A stretch of DNA of 64,000 bases, taken from NCBI RefSeq assembly GCF_029504655.1, contig NZ_JAQFIL010000001.1:5833001-5897000 (forward strand), read 5' to 3'. Below, in pieces: positions 8,992 through 18,700 of the stretch (position 1 is its first letter; each line of letters begins with the position of its first letter). Position numbers and translations under genes: made by a program. The DNA is from Catalinimonas alkaloidigena. Its GTDB lineage: Bacteria > Bacteroidota > Bacteroidia > Cytophagales > Cyclobacteriaceae. Below the pieces are notes generated by a model. That model was not told the origin of the DNA. It worked only from the letters and a program-made list of their open reading frames with translations, and did not search any database.

Positions 8992-9011
8992 GGTTTGTGA
9001 AGACACAAACC
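8992..9011. repeat. Palindrome GGTTTGTG-AAGA-CACAAACC
   Basis: An 8-bp perfect stem with a 4-base loop. The same stem, extended by one base pair and with loop AGA, occurs at 7624-7644 on the other side of the sigma operon, which shows that this is a repeated element. Confidence 0.8.
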
Positions 9012-9105
9012 AAGGCTTAGGCTACTCCTACGATTACAGGACATCCTTATTCATCCCTGCACATTCATCATCAATCAATATTCATTCACCATTAAATAAA
9101 TTCTC

Positions 9106-9771
9106 ATGTCAATCAACGCAAGTGTAATTCCGATGGTCATTGACAACAGTGGTCGCAGCGAAAGGGCCTATGATATTTATAGCTTACTGCTCAAAGAGCG
9201 CATCATTTTCCTGGGCACCGCCATTGACGACCAGATCGCCAATGTGATAGTAGCGCAATTGCTCTACCTCAACAGCCAGAGTCAGACGCAGCAGATAGAC
9301 CTATACATCCAGAGTCCGGGAGGCAGTGTGTATGCCGGTCTGGCCATTTATGATGCCATGCAGATGATCTCCGCGCCGGTCTCTACCGTAGCGATTGGCT
9401 TCTCCGGTAGCATGGCTACGGCTTTGCTCTGCTCAGGGCAGGCGGGCAAACGCTATGCACTTCCGCAGGCCACCGTGCATATGCACCCCACCGGAGGAGG
9501 CGCCAAAGGCTATACCGAAGATGTGCGTATCGCTACCCGCGAGCAGGAGAGACTACAGACCCAACTTTTTCATATCATGGGCAGGCATAGCGGCCATAGC
9601 TGGAAAGAAATAGAAGACTACTTCCTCCGTGATCGTTTTCTGAATGCCAGGGAAGCCCAGGAATTCGGACTGATAGACGAAGTACTGGGTGATACCGGCA
9701 ACCTGATCATGCTAAATAAAAGTGAGCTGGAAGTAAGCTTATATAATGGGAAGAAACTGCCGAGCAATTAA
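9106..9771 (+). CDS. ClpP-like serine protease, divergent paralogue
   Basis: A 221-aa protein with the ClpP fold along its whole length (VIDNSGRSERAYDIYSLLLKERIIFLG, the oxyanion-loop motif SPGGSVYAGLAIYDAM). The catalytic triad is present: Ser102 in GFSGSMA, His127 in HMHPTGG and Asp176 in RDRFLNA. The segment around the active site departs from housekeeping ClpP: GFSGSMATALLCSG replaces the usual GQAASMGA, and HMHPTGGGAKG replaces the usual MIHQPLGG. No clpX or tig lies next to it, so it is probably an accessory ClpP rather than the main one. It could trim a regulator in the sigma-factor pathway upstream, but that is inference from position only. The start ATG precedes SINASVIPMV, as in ClpP. 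Confidence 0.85.
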   Translation: MSINASVIPMVIDNSGRSERAYDIYSLLLKERIIFLGTAIDDQIANVIVAQLLYLNSQSQTQQIDLYIQSPGGSVYAGLAIYDAMQMISAPVSTVAIGFSGSMATALLCSGQAGKRYALPQATVHMHPTGGGAKGYTEDVRIATREQERLQTQLFHIMGRHSGHSWKEIEDYFLRDRFLNAREAQEFGLIDEVLGDTGNLIMLNKSELEVSLYNGKKLPSN

Positions 9772-9799
9772 GTGAACCCGGACTACCATGGTGGATATG

Positions 9800-9846
9800 A
9801 ACTTCGACAAAGCTAAAGCCATAATGGTTGTAGCTTTGTCGAAGTT
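9800..9846. terminator. 16-bp stem-loop between convergent genes
   Basis: AACTTCGACAAAGCTA at 9800-9815 pairs perfectly with 9831-9846, loop 15 bases. It lies between the convergent clpP-like and DUF1080 genes. The flanking T/A runs are short, so it may act as a bidirectional terminator or be another repeat element. Confidence 0.55.
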
Positions 9847-9888
9847 TTCAAACAACTTGCAGAGGATCACAATGTCATCTTCAAAACC

Positions 9889-10533
9889 TTAAAGCGGGCG
9901 TACCATAATGTCCTTATAGTAGACTACACTTTCGGGGTCGTGGCCCTGCAGGGCTACGGTGCCACTGGAAAGCTTACGTCCTGACATGCTGTCATCACGC
10001 TCTAAGTTTTCTGGCTCGGTATAATCCACCACCGTTTTATCATTAATCTTCACTGTGATATTATTCCCCTTTACGATGATATGCTCAGTATACCACTCAT
10101 TGTCTTTCACATAGACTTCACGTACATCATCAATGGCATAGAGGCTGCCGGTACGACGCCAGTCGGTATGGGAGTTGTTCACCTGTATCTCATAGCCTTT
10201 GCTGGGCCAGCCCTCCTCCTGGTACTCCGTATGGATGTACATACCTGAGTTGGAGCCCGGCTTGGTCATGACCTGTGCTTTAAACTCAAAGTCATCAAAG
10301 TTATGGTTCTCTACGGGTCCCTGATAAAATAAGTGTGCCCTAGGACCTGCCACTTTGATCTTACCATCTTCTATGGAGAAAGTAGAAGGATTCTCACTGG
10401 CTTTCCAGCCATCTAACGATTTTCCGTCAAAAATGCTGATCCATTCGCCTTCCTGCTTAGTAGAAAAACTGGCTATTACTGTCAGAAGGAGCACCCAGGC
10501 GATGCCATACATGGCTTTTTTCATAGTTTTCAT
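9889..10533 (-). CDS. DUF1080 (3-keto-disaccharide hydrolase-like) secreted protein
   Basis: A 214-aa exported protein with a short signal peptide (MYGIAWVLLLTVIASFS) followed by one DUF1080 domain. Family landmarks are WISIFDGKSLDGWKA at the start of the mature part, GSNSGMYIHTEYQ, GYEIQVNNSHTD, and EWYTEHIIVKGNNITVKIN near the end. The concanavalin-like domain is annotated as 3-keto-disaccharide hydrolase, and in Bacteroidota it lies in sugar-catabolic clusters. The start was set at the ATG at 10531-10533; a second ATG at 10522-10524 is possible, and upstream codons lack signal-peptide character. It lies downstream of susCD, but a terminator at 10656-10680 separates them, so it may have its own promoter. 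Confidence 0.82.
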   Translation of the reverse strand: MKTMKKAMYGIAWVLLLTVIASFSTKQEGEWISIFDGKSLDGWKASENPSTFSIEDGKIKVAGPRAHLFYQGPVENHNFDDFEFKAQVMTKPGSNSGMYIHTEYQEEGWPSKGYEIQVNNSHTDWRRTGSLYAIDDVREVYVKDNEWYTEHIIVKGNNITVKINDKTVVDYTEPENLERDDSMSGRKLSSGTVALQGHDPESVVYYKDIMVRPL

Positions 10534-10655
10534 AAGTTTTAGGATGTGTATAAATTCAAAAAGTTGGCTGTATATCCGGCTCTTAGGGATAGCACATACC
10601 ATTTATTCCTGAAATATACTAAAATATGAAAGCAGACTGCCCTACAATGAAAAAA

Positions 10656-10680
10656 AACAGCTCCAAAAGATGAAGCTGTT
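10656..10680 (-). terminator. Rho-independent terminator after susD
   Basis: On the minus strand AACAGCT at 10674-10680 pairs with AGCTGTT at 10656-10662 and is followed by a run of Ts at 10655-10651 and beyond. It lies just after the stop of the SusD gene and closes the susCD transcript. Confidence 0.75.
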
Positions 10681-10706
10681 TTAATGAGCAGGATGAGACG
10701 CTCAAC

Positions 10707-12362
10707 TTAGTATCCCTGGTTTTGTTGAATAAGATCTCTACCGAGGTCAATCTGACTTTGAGGAATAGGCATATATTCATGTGTACCTTCCACGAAAGTA
10801 GCTCCTGTCAGATGAGAGCGGCGGGTTTTCTCCACTTCCAGATAGTCGTTGATCACCTCCGCGGCGATACCCCAACGTACCAGGTCAAAAAAGCGGTGAC
10901 CTTCGTGTGCCAGTTCCAAACGACGCTCTGTGCGCAGGGCTTCTATTGCTTCATCATAGCCGGCAAATGCTTCCTCGTATGTAGCCAATTGGTAATTTCC
11001 GGCATCGGTAAGCCCGTCCAGCATCTTGACTGTTTCGCTATTCATGGCTCGCTCACGTAGCATGTTAATGTATGAACGGCCCGTTTCCAGGTCACCTAGT
11101 TCAATGGCTGCTTCGGCCTTCCATAGCAACAGGTCTGCATAGCGTATTACGTAATAGTTCAGGGCATTCACATATGGCCAGACCTGTAAATAGTGATTAG
11201 AATTGGCAGAAACCAGGCGTTTTTTAGGACTATAAGGACCGTAAGTAGCTAAGTCCCGGGCCCAGCTATCTTCGTAAAGCATTCCAAGATCAAGATAAGG
11301 AACACCGGGACGTGCCAGCGTATGATCTAATCGTACATCAATGTAATCTTCTTCTGTCAGGTTTTCATTGTCCATCACCGGCAAACCATCTTCATCTGTC
11401 TTATAGGCATTGACCAGGTTTTGTGTAGGGCGGTGAAAACCGTATTGAGGATACATCGGGCCACCGGGTGCCGTCAGGCGGTCACCGATAGAGCCGTTAT
11501 AATTGTTCGGGGAGCCATCGTTGATAGAATGTTGCACGGCAAAGATTACTTCGGGGCCATTATCATTCTCAGGTAGAAAGACATCTCTGAAATTGTTCAT
11601 CAAAGCATAATTGCCGCTATTGATCACCTCATCCGCAGCGTCACTGGCTTCTTGCCATTTTTCCTGAAAGATATAAGTCTTGGCCAGATAAGCTTTGGCA
11701 GCCCATTGGGTGGGCCTGCCAGGATCATCCTGTGTTTCCGGCAAAGCATTGAAAGCCGCAGTAAAATCCTCCTCTATCTTTTGCCAGAGCTGCTCAGAGG
11801 AAAGTGCCGTGTTGGATACATAATAGTCTTCTATGTCTTCCGCTGTCTCGTCAATGTAAGGAATCTGATTGTAGGTTTTCTTCAGCTCAAAATAAAAGTG
11901 AGCACGAAGAAAACGCATTTCGGCAATGCGCTGTGTTTTCAGGTCTGCGTCAAATGCCTCCGAACGATTAAGCAGGCGAATTGACTGATTGGCACGTTTT
12001 ACGCCTTCATACAAAGCCAGCCATTTACGCTGTACATCCAGTATGCTTGGGTCGGTATTGTAAATCTCCATTTGGTGGATATTGTTCTGGTCACCAGTAC
12101 CTCCACCACCTTTGTAGGCATCATCGGAGAGCACATCACCAAAGCTCCAGTTAGAAGCCGGAGAATTGTAAGCGTTTGAAGCTTCATCAATTTGTCCGTT
12201 AAGTACACTGTAGGCAGAAATGATCACGCCTTCTACATTTTCTGGCTCCAGAATCTGCTCTGGCGACAATTCCCCTATCGGATCTTCCTGTAGGAAATTA
12301 TCCTCGGAGCAGGCATATAGAGACAGTATTACGAATAAGCTTAATATCTTTTTCATCATCAT
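10707..12362 (-). CDS. SusD/RagB-family nutrient-binding outer-membrane lipoprotein
   Basis: A 551-aa surface lipoprotein: signal sequence ending LYACS, with lipid-anchor Cys at 18. TPR-like helices typical of SusD follow (KRANQSIRLLNRSEAFD, IAEMRFLRAHFYFELKKTYN, WAAKAYLAKTYIFQEKW), and the C-terminal RagB-type region has LRTERRLELAHEGHRFFDLVRWG and the final MPIPQSQIDL. SusD caps the SusC channel and binds the substrate outside the cell. It is the second gene of the susCD pair, 29 bases after the SusC stop. Since the SusC frame is broken, SusD may be left without a functional channel. The substrate is unknown; neighbours suggest a sugar derivative. Confidence 0.92.
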   Translation of the reverse strand: MMMKKILSLFVILSLYACSEDNFLQEDPIGELSPEQILEPENVEGVIISAYSVLNGQIDEASNAYNSPASNWSFGDVLSDDAYKGGGGTGDQNNIHQMEIYNTDPSILDVQRKWLALYEGVKRANQSIRLLNRSEAFDADLKTQRIAEMRFLRAHFYFELKKTYNQIPYIDETAEDIEDYYVSNTALSSEQLWQKIEEDFTAAFNALPETQDDPGRPTQWAAKAYLAKTYIFQEKWQEASDAADEVINSGNYALMNNFRDVFLPENDNGPEVIFAVQHSINDGSPNNYNGSIGDRLTAPGGPMYPQYGFHRPTQNLVNAYKTDEDGLPVMDNENLTEEDYIDVRLDHTLARPGVPYLDLGMLYEDSWARDLATYGPYSPKKRLVSANSNHYLQVWPYVNALNYYVIRYADLLLWKAEAAIELGDLETGRSYINMLRERAMNSETVKMLDGLTDAGNYQLATYEEAFAGYDEAIEALRTERRLELAHEGHRFFDLVRWGIAAEVINDYLEVEKTRRSHLTGATFVEGTHEYMPIPQSQIDLGRDLIQQNQGY

Positions 12363-12391
12363 ATATATTTTGATGCTTTTTTATAAATGAA

Positions 12392-15300
12392 TTATAGCCC
12401 CAGGTTAATCCCTAGCTGAAAAGTACGGGAAGGAGGATAAATCCCCCGGTCCACACCGATGTCAAGATTACGGTTATCTGAAGAATAGTTCTGTAAACCT
12501 ACTTCAGGGTCCATGCCTTCGTAAGGAGTAAAGGTAAAGAGGTTCTGTACCTGGAAATACACCCTTAGGTCCAGCTGCTCACTTACCGATGCAGGGAGCG
12601 TATAACCAAGCTGGAGATTTTTCAGCTTAAGGAATGAGGCATCCTGCACGTAGTAAGAGGAAGGGCGCGCATTTCTGTTGTTATCATCCAGTGAAAGGCG
12701 GGGTACGCTGGTATCTGTATTGTCCGGTGTCCAGGCATCCATAGTACGTTCCTGTTTGTTGTAGGCAGATAAGTTAAAGAAATCGCCGTAGTATCGGGTC
12801 AGGTCATAGACCTCATTGCCCTGAGAGCCAAAAAAGAACAGTGACAGGTCGAAAGCTTTGAAGTTAGCCCCCACAGTAAGTCCGTAGGTAAAGTCAGGAT
12901 GGGGCGAACCGATAAAAGTACGGTCTTCATCATTTATCACACCATCTTCATTAATGTCTCTGAACCTCAGGTCACCGGGCTGCGCTCCCGGCTGCTCAGC
13001 ATGCGCACTCACTTCTTCCTGGGTCTGGAAAATACCAATGGCATCATGGCCATAGAAGGAAGCAATGGGCTGCCCCACATCAGAGCGGGATACCTCCTGG
13101 TCAAAGTTGGTGGTATGCAGGACAGAACCGGGGATAGAAAGAAAGTCTATGTCTTCCGGCAGGCTGGTCAGCTTATTTTGTATGGCAGCAAAATTCAGGT
13201 CTACATGAAAAGAAAAATCTGTATTGATTTCATCCTGATAAGCCAGTAAGAACTCAAAGCCTGAGTTTTCCATCTCTCCCACATTGTCCCAAAGGGTCTG
13301 ATTGGTTCCACCTACAGCCGGAGGTAGCGGACGTTCTACCAACAAATCTTTGGTTTTCTTGTAGAAATAATCAGCTCCCAAGATCAGGTTATTCTCCAGT
13401 AAAGCCATATCCAGACCTATGTTGATCTGAGTAGTGGTCTCCCACTTAAGTCCGGAATTGGCATTACGGGTTTCGGTAAAGCCCTGCTGTACGCTGGGAC
13501 TGCGCCCCGTCAATGGCGTAGTTGGAGTAATAAGGATTGCTGGCAAAGCTGGAAATGGTAGAATAAGCAGGAATATCCTGGTTACCATTCTGCCCCCATC
13601 CTACTCTAAGCTTTAGCTCATCGATAGCCGGAACATTGAAGAAATCTTCTTCTGAAAGCCTCCATCCTGCGGAGAAAGCAGGGAACGCTCCCCATTTGTT
13701 TTCGCCCAGTTTGGAGGAGCCATCTCTACGCAGTGTAAAAGAGAGCAGGTAACGCTGATCGTACTCGTAATTCAACTTGCCGAAATAGGAGAACAAAGCC
13801 CACTCAATGGCATCACCATTGTTCTGCTGCAGGGCACCATCTCCACCATTCAGGTACTGAAAGTTAGGGTCACCATAGGGAAAGCCCTGACGTGAAGCCG
13901 CAAAACCTTCTGAATAAGAGTTGACTGATTCTACTCCCAGTAATACATCTATGGAGTGATTGCCGAAATCTTTGATATAGTTCAAAGTATTAGACCAAAC
14001 CCAGTCGGTACCAAAGCGGTTTTGAGTGCTCAGGCTGCTGGCCAGGTTTTGCGACAAAATATCATCATAGGTAGGGGAGAAAGAACGGAAGTTAAAATTG
14101 GTGTAACTCAGGCCAAAGTTGGTACGGAAGTTCAAGCCTTCAGCAATCTCCAGGTTGGCAAAAGCATTTCCGAAAAGGCGCAGGTTCAACTGCTGATTAT
14201 CCCGGTTACGATAGAGTTTACCCAGAGGGTTTTGCACATCATTAAGTGGATTACCGCCAAAATTTCCATTGATATCCCTTACCGGCACGATGGAGGGAAA
14301 TCGCATGGCATCATAAACAACACTTCCCAAAACGGAATTGGTGGTGGTTGTGGTCTGCCAGCTATAGGCTACCGACATGTTTTCTCCGATCGTCAGCCTG
14401 TCCCAAAGCTTATAGTCTGAATTGACACGCGCGGTGATGCGCTTAAAGCCTGTATACTGCAAAATACCTTCCTGATCATAATAACCAAGTGAAAGCAAAG
14501 AGTGTGATTTATCAGTGCCTCTGCTAAAATCCAGGTAATGAGACTGAATTAAAGCAGGTTCAAAAATTGTTCCCAACCAATCTGTATTGGCTGAAGGGAT
14601 TGTCTGCTCATCGTTCAGATATTCAGGAACGATAGGGTTGGGGCCATTGCCGTAAATATCGCTTTCCGGCACTTTGCCGTCATTGCGGTTCGCTTGCCAG
14701 AGCATATCTCCATATGCCTGTGCTCCCAGCAGATCAGGAAGGTTAAACGCCTGCTGCACACCGGCATAAGACCTCAATCTAATGGATGGCTCTTCTGTCT
14801 TACCCTTTTTCGTTGTAATAATCACTACCCCATTGGCGGCTCTTGAACCATAAATGGAGGCAGAAGAAGCATCTTTGAGTACCTGCATGGACTCAATGTC
14901 GTTGGGATTGATCAGGTTGATGCCTGATGTAGTAGGGACGCCGTCAATGACATAAAGCGGGTCATTGTTACGAATTGTGCTGAAGCCCCTTACGCGTACG
15001 GCAGTATTACCCCCGGGTGCATTGTTGCTGATGACATTGACACCGGCCACCCGGCCTTCCAGCATCTCATCGGCCCCGGCTACCGGGAAGCTCTGCACAT
15101 CTTCTATTTCTACAATTGAAACAGCTCCGGTCAGGTCTTTCTTGTCTTGTGTGGTATAACCAGTGACTACAATTTCAGAAAGCTGCTGTGCGTCACTTAG
15201 TAATTGCACATCAATCACAGATCTGCTTCCTATCTCCACTTCCTGCGAGGAATAGCCGACAAAAGAAAAAATGAGTGCTTCGGCTTCTTCGGAGATGGTG

Positions 15301-15506
15301 AGCCGGTACTCTCCTTCAATGTCGGTCACCGTACCGGCAGAAGTCCCTTTGACGACCACATTCACTCCCGGAATGGGAGCATCCTCTTCGTCAGTCACCG
15401 TACCGGAAATGGTGCGGTCCTGTGCGTACAACAAGCTGCTCAATCCCAACAAAAGGGATAGCAAACACAAGCTGTACCTGGGTAAAGTCAGTAATAGTTT
15501 TCTCAT
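12392..15506 (-). pseudogene. SusC/RagA TonB-dependent outer-membrane transporter, frame broken by one base
   Basis: Two overlapping frames together make one SusC of about 1040 aa. The first frame (15506 to 13464) has a signal peptide, a carboxypeptidase-D-like domain (ISGTVTDEEDAPIPGVNVVVKGTSAGT), the plug with SEIVVTGYTTQDKKDLTGAV and RAANGVVIITTKKG, and half of the barrel. It then runs into nonsense after YSNYAIDGAQ. The second frame (entering near 13500, ending at 12392) resumes with SVQQGFTETRNAN and continues to the terminal barrel strand (FQLGINLGL). Removing one base from the GGG at 13496-13498 or the CCCC at 13505-13508 (plus-strand coordinates) restores a continuous protein. This could be a true mutation, a phase-variable site or a sequencing error in a short homopolymer. 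Confidence 0.85.
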
Positions 15507-15544
15507 AGCGATATTGTTTAATCAAAAAAATGGTAGTGACGCGA

Positions 15545-15560
15545 TTTGCGCGCAAAGGTA
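15545..15560 (-). promoter_or_regulatory. Candidate -7 box overlapped by a 12-bp palindrome, upstream of susC
   Basis: On the minus strand TACCTTTG (15560-15553) fits the Bacteroidota -7 consensus TAnnTTTG, 47 bases before the susC ATG. The perfect palindrome TTTGCGCGCAAA at 15545-15556 overlaps it and could be an operator. No good -33 TTG at the usual spacing was found. Confidence 0.4.
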
Positions 15561-15652
15561 GAACAAAGTGGAAAGGCTAATGTTAAGCCAAGATTAGGAT
15601 TATATGATCAAACTATGACCCAGATGAAAAAGAGGTTAAGCTCAGATGCAAA

Positions 15653-15672
15653 AAGCCGGCTTACACCGGCTT
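15653..15672 (-). terminator. Rho-independent terminator of the delta-60-repeat gene
   Basis: On the minus strand AAGCCGG (15672-15666) pairs with CCGGCTT (15659-15653) and is followed by Ts. It lies 40 bases after the stop of the gene at 15712. Confidence 0.7.
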
Positions 15673-15711
15673 CGTTTCAGGCTTATTTTGGCTGCAAAAG
15701 GGATACACCTC

Positions 15712-18700
15712 CTACTGGTTTCTTCGAATCAGGCGAAATACTTTAGCCCTCTCTAAAGCTTTGGGATGCACTATCAGGAAGTACACCCCTTCCTGATAAG
15801 CCGAAAGATCAAGCTTTAAACTTTGCTTATCTATTTCAACTTTCAAACCTCTTATTGCTTTACCTTGCAAATCGTAAAGGCTGAGGTCACTTTTTTGAAG
15901 GCCCTGAGTCTCAACCTTCACTGTAAAGGCACCCTTACTAGGATTAGGAAAAGCATTTTCACTGACCTCAATTTTATCACCAATGGCGGTGATCAGTTGA
16001 GGAATATAAGTAACTTCTTCTGAATGGGCTGACTCTCCTGCTACGTTGTAAGCTTTCACCTGATAACGGTAGGCGGCTTCTGTATTGATACCACTATCCG
16101 TATAGGAAGGGATAAAGACGGTATCTATCGCCACAAAGCTATCTCCTTCTGCTCTTTCAATAATAAAGCCGATCTCATTATCCGATAAGTCTTCCCAGCT
16201 TAAATAAAGGTTATCATTTTTCAAAGCAACAGTCAGTCCAGCAGGTGCACCTGGCAAGCTGATTTCTGAGGTAGTTGCCCTGGCTGTATTGGAGAAATCA
16301 GATACCAAAGTATCTCCTATGCTCACTACCATGTAAGCATACGTAGAAGCCGGGTTCACATCCTGATCCCAATAGGTCGTAACATTGGCATCTACACTGT
16401 CTACGAGGACATATGCTGAGCTGTCTCCACTTTGACGGTAAATCCTGAAGCCGGTCTCATAATCGGAACTGTCCTGCCACTGCAACTTAATGCCCATGGC
16501 TTTGTCTACAGAAACCAGCAGATCGGAAGGCGGACGGGGCGTGGCAATATTGAGGCGGACAATTCCGGAAAAGCCAGGAAAATCGTTGACCTGAGAAAAT
16601 GAGCCATAGACCAGTACATGCTCTTCATTTTCTCTGATTACGCCCTGAGCACTCCGGTCTAAATCAAAGCGAAAATCGTTGTAAACTCTGCCCTTTAGGT
16701 CAAACATGGCTAAACTTTTGCGAGAGACACGGTTGATTTTATTAAAACTACCAGCAAGGATATAAGTAGAATCTGTATTTGGAAATATTTCGCTAATAGA
16801 AGAGTTTCCATTCACTCCTACAGAATATATATCTTGTACTTCTCCTTCTAAACTAGATTGAACGATAGGATTAACATCATTATCGCTATAACCGAAAACA
16901 TGCCCTCCTGCGGTAATAATCGTATTGTTTTTTGTAAGGCTTATAGCATGTATACCGTAGGGCTCCAACTTGGTATCTACGATGAAAGTAGAATCCAGCG
17001 AGCCATCCAAATTTAGTTTTCTCAGATACCCAACTGTTTGCCAATCATCCTTATATGTTGTCCCCCCAATCAGTATACTCTCATCAGAAACCAATACATC
17101 ACTTATCTGAATCCAATCGTTTTGTGACTTTGGAAAGAAAGATTTATCAATAGCCCCTTTATTGTCAACCTTAATTAGATTAGAATACCTTTCGTTTTCA
17201 TAGCCCTTCTCAATCCTACCAGCTAACAAAATGCTACTATCTTCAAAGACATGGATATCATTTACGCCTGGCCCCACATAAGGCAGATAAATATCGCTTT
17301 TGAATTCTTCATCTATTTCTCCTTGCTCATTCAATCTAATAATCCCACTTTTATCTTGTCCATTGAACTTTCTGAAGCCTCCTCCAACTAATATTTTTCC
17401 ATCTTTTTGCTCAGCTAAGCCCTCAATCCTTCCGTCAGGTCCTATCCCAATATTTTCACTGAACTCAGCAACAACCTCCCCGCCTGATGATATTCTGGCA
17501 ATGGAATTAGCCTTAACTTTATTGATTTCATAAAAATTACCTGCTAAAATAATGTCTCCGTTTTTAGCCAGTACCGCTTTTTCAATAGTGGCCTTCCCTC
17601 CCAGGTCAGGAGAAAAATCTGTGATAATATTTCCACTTTCATCAAATGCTACTATCCCTTTAACCTGCTTATCATCCACTTTATAAAATGAACCGCTCAC
17701 TAAAGTTCTTCCTTCACTGTAGGCAATGCTACCTATTGATCCGCCATTCTGATGGAAAGAACGAAAAATCTCATGGCTTTCAATAGTGTTATCGAGAGAG
17801 CCATCTTCGTTGAGCCAGATCAGGCGGGTAAAGCTTCCTTTTTCCTGTTCATAATTATAACCGGTGACTACATATTTTCCCGAGGGAAGCTGGAATATCG
17901 CTGACAATGTGTTTCGAAAAGCATTGGCAGTAGGTCCAGGAAGCACAAAATTTTGATCTAATGAACCATCTGCATTAAGTCTTAACAGCCCCGGGCTTGG
18001 TGTATTGTTATAAAAGTCAAAATATCCATATACTATACATTTGCCATCCTTCTGCGGTATTATATTTTGTATGCTGGGATGATTCCCTCTAAGCTCACCA
18101 GTAAACTGAAAGGTATCGTCTATGGCGCCATCCTGATTCAGCCTTATTATAAATGGCGCATCATTTTCTATTCCGTAAACCAGCACTTTACCATCAGCCT
18201 GTACTACAGGTTTCATGTAAGCTTTATCTCTTTGAAGCACAGTAAAACTACTATCAATTTTTCCATCCTCCCCTAAGCGTAATATGTAATTTTCTGAACC
18301 TCTATGATTCCATATACTTGCATTGACAATACACTTATCGCCTTGGATATCAAAACTATGAATATTCCCGGTATCCTCATTTATTTTAAACGCTTCATCT
18401 ACCGAACCATCGCTCAATATTCTATTCAATCTTGTACTATAATTCTCTCGCTCTTCCATTAAATACAGTCTATTCCTGGTATCTACTCCATTACCATAGT
18501 AAAGTGCCCAAATTTTGTGGGGAGGAGTGTAACTCATATCTAGCGACCCGTCAGTATGTAATCGGACCAAACCTGATGTTTTTACATATCCAACACTTTC
18601 AACATTGCCTACTACTATGATTTTTCCATCGGATTGAACTATGGTTTTATGAAGAGAAGGATAGGCTCTCAGAAAAGGCTTAAACTGATGATCAATATTT

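Larger units (their letters stand above)
8701..9105. other. Non-coding spacer carrying four perfect hairpins
   Basis: No gene was seen in these 405 bases between the sigma-factor operon and the ClpP paralogue. Four short, nearly loopless palindromes lie in series (8824-8842, 8855-8873, 8886-8906, 8992-9011). None is followed by a T-run, so they are not ordinary terminators. Confidence 0.7.

Noticed and set aside
8824..9011. Terminators after the sigma operon
   Set aside because: The hairpins lack T-runs on either strand, so a repeat or regulatory role is more likely.
13956..14420. 154-codon plus-strand frame inside susC
   Set aside because: The opposite strand encodes conserved SusC barrel sequence; no family features on this strand.
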